A stretch of DNA of 64,000 bases, from NCBI GenBank assembly GCA_013399015.1, contig VWZX01019989.1:844191-908190 (forward strand), read 5' to 3'. Source of the DNA: Galbula dea (lineage: Eukaryota > Chordata > Aves > Piciformes > Galbulidae). A model generated the notes under the pieces. The model had not been told where the DNA came from, made no database searches, and saw nothing but the letters and a program-made list of their open reading frames with translations. The number at the start of each line of letters is the position of its first letter. Position 1 is the first letter of the stretch. Both the position numbers and the translations under genes were made by a program. Positions 62,109 to 64,000 of this stretch are shown here, piece after piece.

Positions 62109-63311
62109 ATGGAAACGCACATCTCATGCCTGTTCCCCGAGCTGCTGGCCATGATCTTCGGGTACCTGGAGGTGCGGGACAAGGGCCGGGCGGCGCAGGT
62201 GTGCACGGCCTGGCGGGACGCCGCCTACCACCGCTCGGTCTGGCGGGGCGTGGAGGCCAAGCTGCACCTGCGCCGCGCCAACCCCTCGCTCTTCCCCAGC
62301 CTGGCGGCACGGGGCATCCGGCGGGTGCAGATCCTGTCGCTGCGGCGCAGCTTGAGCTACGTGATCCAGGGCATGGCGGACATCGAGAGCCTCAACCTCA
62401 GCGGCTGCTACAACCTCACCGACAACGGGCTGGGCCACGCCTTCGTGGCGGAGATCAGCTCCCTGCGCTCGCTCAACCTGAGCCTCTGCAAGCAGATCAC
62501 GGACAGCAGCCTGGGCCGCATTGCTCAGTACCTCAAGGGCCTGGAGGTGCTGGAGCTGGGGGGCTGCAGCAACATCACCAACACAGGCCTCCTTCTCATT
62601 GCCTGGGGCCTGCAGCGCCTCAAGAGCCTCAACTTGCGCTCCTGCCGGCACCTCTCAGACGTGGGCATTGGGCACCTGGCAGGCATGACACGCAGCGCTG
62701 CTGAGGGCTGCCTAGGTCTGGAACAGCTCACGCTGCAGGACTGCCAGAAGCTCAGTGACCTCTCACTCAAGCACCTGGCTCGCGGGCTGGGCCGCCTCCG
62801 CCAGCTCAACCTCAGCTTCTGTGGGGGCATCTCTGATGCGGGGCTGCTGCACCTGTCACACATGAGCAGCCTGCGCAGCCTCAACCTCCGCTCCTGTGAC
62901 AACATCAGTGACACCGGCATCATGCATCTGGCCATGGGCAGCCTGCGGCTGTCCGGCCTTGACGTCTCCTTCTGCGACAAGGTGGGGGACCAGAGCCTAG
63001 CCTATATCGCACAGGGCCTGGATGGGCTGCGCTCCCTCTCCCTCTGCTCCTGCCACATTAGCGACGAGGGCATCAACCGCATGGTGCGACAGATGCATGG
63101 GCTCCGCACCCTCAACATCGGCCAGTGCGTCCGCATCACTGACAAGGGCCTGGAGCTCATCGCTGAACACCTCAGCCAGCTCACAGGCATCGATCTCTAT
63201 GGCTGCACCCGCATTACCAAGCGGGGCTTGGAGCGCATCACCCAGCTGCCCTGCCTCAAGGTGCTTAACCTGGGACTTTGGGAAATGACTGAGAGTGAGA
63301 AGGTCAGGTGA
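62109..63311 (+). CDS. FBXL14: FBXL14, F-box and leucine-rich repeat protein 14
   Basis: An intact 400-residue frame beginning METHISCLFPELL. The F-box (about 5-50: LFPELLAMIFGYLEVRDKGR, VCTAWRDAAYHRSVW) binds SKP1. From about 75 to 390 follow roughly a dozen cysteine-containing LRRs (LNLSGCYNLTDNGL, LELGGCSNITNTGL, LNLSFCGGISDAGL, LDVSFCDKVGDQSL, LNIGQCVRITDKGL and others), which bind substrate. FBXL14 (Ppa in flies and Xenopus) is the receptor of an SCF E3 ligase that degrades Snail, Slug and Twist family EMT factors. The ATG has G at -3 and +4. The frame is open upstream through the N gap to 61290, but that part is CpG-island sequence with no family similarity. It ends ESEKVR-TGA; a donor-like AAG|GTCAGG / CAG|GTGAGA at the end allows a spliced longer C-terminus as in the 418-residue mammalian form. 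Confidence 0.97.
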   Translation: METHISCLFPELLAMIFGYLEVRDKGRAAQVCTAWRDAAYHRSVWRGVEAKLHLRRANPSLFPSLAARGIRRVQILSLRRSLSYVIQGMADIESLNLSGCYNLTDNGLGHAFVAEISSLRSLNLSLCKQITDSSLGRIAQYLKGLEVLELGGCSNITNTGLLLIAWGLQRLKSLNLRSCRHLSDVGIGHLAGMTRSAAEGCLGLEQLTLQDCQKLSDLSLKHLARGLGRLRQLNLSFCGGISDAGLLHLSHMSSLRSLNLRSCDNISDTGIMHLAMGSLRLSGLDVSFCDKVGDQSLAYIAQGLDGLRSLSLCSCHISDEGINRMVRQMHGLRTLNIGQCVRITDKGLELIAEHLSQLTGIDLYGCTRITKRGLERITQLPCLKVLNLGLWEMTESEKVR

Positions 63312-64000
63312 GAGGAGGGGGTGCCCCGAGACCTCCATCTCCTCTGGAGGGACTCAATGACTGACTGCTGCAATAGAGGAGAGAAAGAGAGAGAGGGGCA
63401 CACAGAGCCATGCTACCCACACACCCTGGCACCGAAGGGAGGAACATAGAGAAACCCTTCTGTGCTGCCTACCTACTCTTGCTCTGGAGGAGGAGTAAGG
63501 GAGGGCAGGAGGAGAGAGAAAAAGCACCTATCCTTTTTCGAGGTCATGCCCCTAGCTCCATGCTGGGGAGACAAAAGAGTTTCCCCATGCTCCCTGAGCA
63601 TCCTTCCCTGCAGAAGAGGTAGAAGCCCACACTTATGCACTGGGGCTAGAGACACCCCTCTTTATCCCCACTCCCTGATTCCATCCCCTCATGCACTAAG
63701 GATGGATAAAGAAAGACCCTTGTTCTGCCATGGATTCAGAATAGATTATTTTTGGTTTCTGTAAAGGAGAGTGGGAATGTTGGTGGGAACAAACAATAAC
63801 AGCAGAAAAGGCTTCCTAGCTACACTTACATACCTGGCCACCCAGTCATACTGCACTGGGTACAGACACAGCTTTTCGAAAATAACCATTCCACCTCTGT
63901 GCTTGCTTTTCCCCTGCCAACTGGGAATTGTGACAGAAATACACCCCTAGGTACACTGATTTTTAATTTTTTTTTAATTTTTTTTTTTTTTTATAATTGA
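63312..64000 (+). other. FBXL14 3' UTR or downstream intron
   Basis: Sequence after the FBXL14 stop. For the 400-residue read-through form it is 3' UTR; for the spliced form it is intron. No AATAAA is visible before the window ends, so any 3' UTR extends beyond or uses a variant signal. No other gene recognised. Confidence 0.7.
63959..63992 (+). repeat. T-rich tract at window end
   Basis: Interrupted T runs (TTTTTAATTTTTTTTTAA and then 17 or so Ts) up to TATAATTGA. A low-complexity tract; no retroposon body seen upstream. Confidence 0.85.

Larger units (their letters stand above)
61100..63320. promoter_or_regulatory. FBXL14 CpG island / promoter
   Basis: CpG-rich sequence covers the FBXL14 5' flank, leader and whole first coding exon. 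Upstream motifs include an RFX X-box-type GTTTCCACGGCGAC (61568-61581, fits RYYNYYN2RRNRAC) and a C/EBP-type ATTGCGCAA (61607-61615). No TATA box. The island is interrupted by an assembly gap, so the true start site may be missing. Confidence 0.7.

Noticed and set aside
62124..63403. Long antisense frames opposite FBXL14 (up to 175 codons)
   Set aside because: Shadows of a GC-rich coding exon; no independent features.

Overview
This is a vertebrate nuclear window, most likely from a bird. Interrupted genes with GT-AG introns, CpG islands, short 5'-truncated CR1 LINEs with ATTCTGTG/ATTCTATG-type 3' tails, decayed MIR-like SINEs, and no Alu-, L1- or B-type repeats all point that way. Two protein-coding genes can be read directly: WNT5B on the minus strand (four coding exons, 24114-40672) and FBXL14 on the plus strand (62109-63311). 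A third gene, ADIPOR2, is inferred. A CpG-island promoter with a strong minus-strand splice donor sits at about 15.5-16.35 kb. From known amniote gene order (ADIPOR2 - WNT5B - FBXL14 - ERC1), it should be the ADIPOR2 promoter and non-coding first exon, which would make 1-15941 its first intron.

Layout. 1-15941: AT-rich, gene-empty sequence, probably ADIPOR2 intron 1, with one CR1. About 15.5-16.35 kb: CpG island and putative ADIPOR2 exon 1. 16384-16755: a CR1 directly upstream of that promoter. 16.8-24.0 kb: spacer between ADIPOR2 and WNT5B, with a candidate conserved non-coding block near 17.9-18.5 kb and a MIR-like fragment near 21.2 kb. 24.04-40.74 kb: WNT5B, with intron 3 (carrying old CR1/L3-type LINE remains), intron 2 (two CR1s and a TG microsatellite) and the short intron 1. 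40.3-41.5 kb: WNT5B CpG island. 41.5-61.1 kb: head-to-head spacer between WNT5B and FBXL14, with CR1s, MIR-like fragments and a CRE/TATA promoter-like cluster at 50.1 kb. 61.2-63.3 kb: FBXL14 CpG island, containing a 120-base N gap, and the FBXL14 reading frame. 63.3-64.0 kb: FBXL14 3' UTR or first intron.

The four WNT5B exons join in phase to exactly 359 codons plus stop, the usual WNT5B length, and all key Wnt residues are present. FBXL14 encodes an intact 400-residue F-box/LRR protein that ends just after an internal splice donor. WNT5B is a secreted, mainly non-canonical Wnt ligand. FBXL14 is the substrate receptor of an SCF ubiquitin ligase that acts on EMT/neural-crest factors such as Snail, Slug and Twist. 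ADIPOR2 is an adiponectin receptor. They are neighbours by conserved synteny rather than as a co-regulated unit, although WNT5B and FBXL14 diverge from a shared ~21-kb upstream region.

I saw no novel multi-gene system. The observations most worth checking are regulatory: the CRE/TATA cluster at 50.1 kb, a possible second WNT5B promoter in intron 1, TCF/LEF-type sites in the WNT5B CpG island, and AT-rich homeobox/SOX-motif blocks that look like conserved enhancers.
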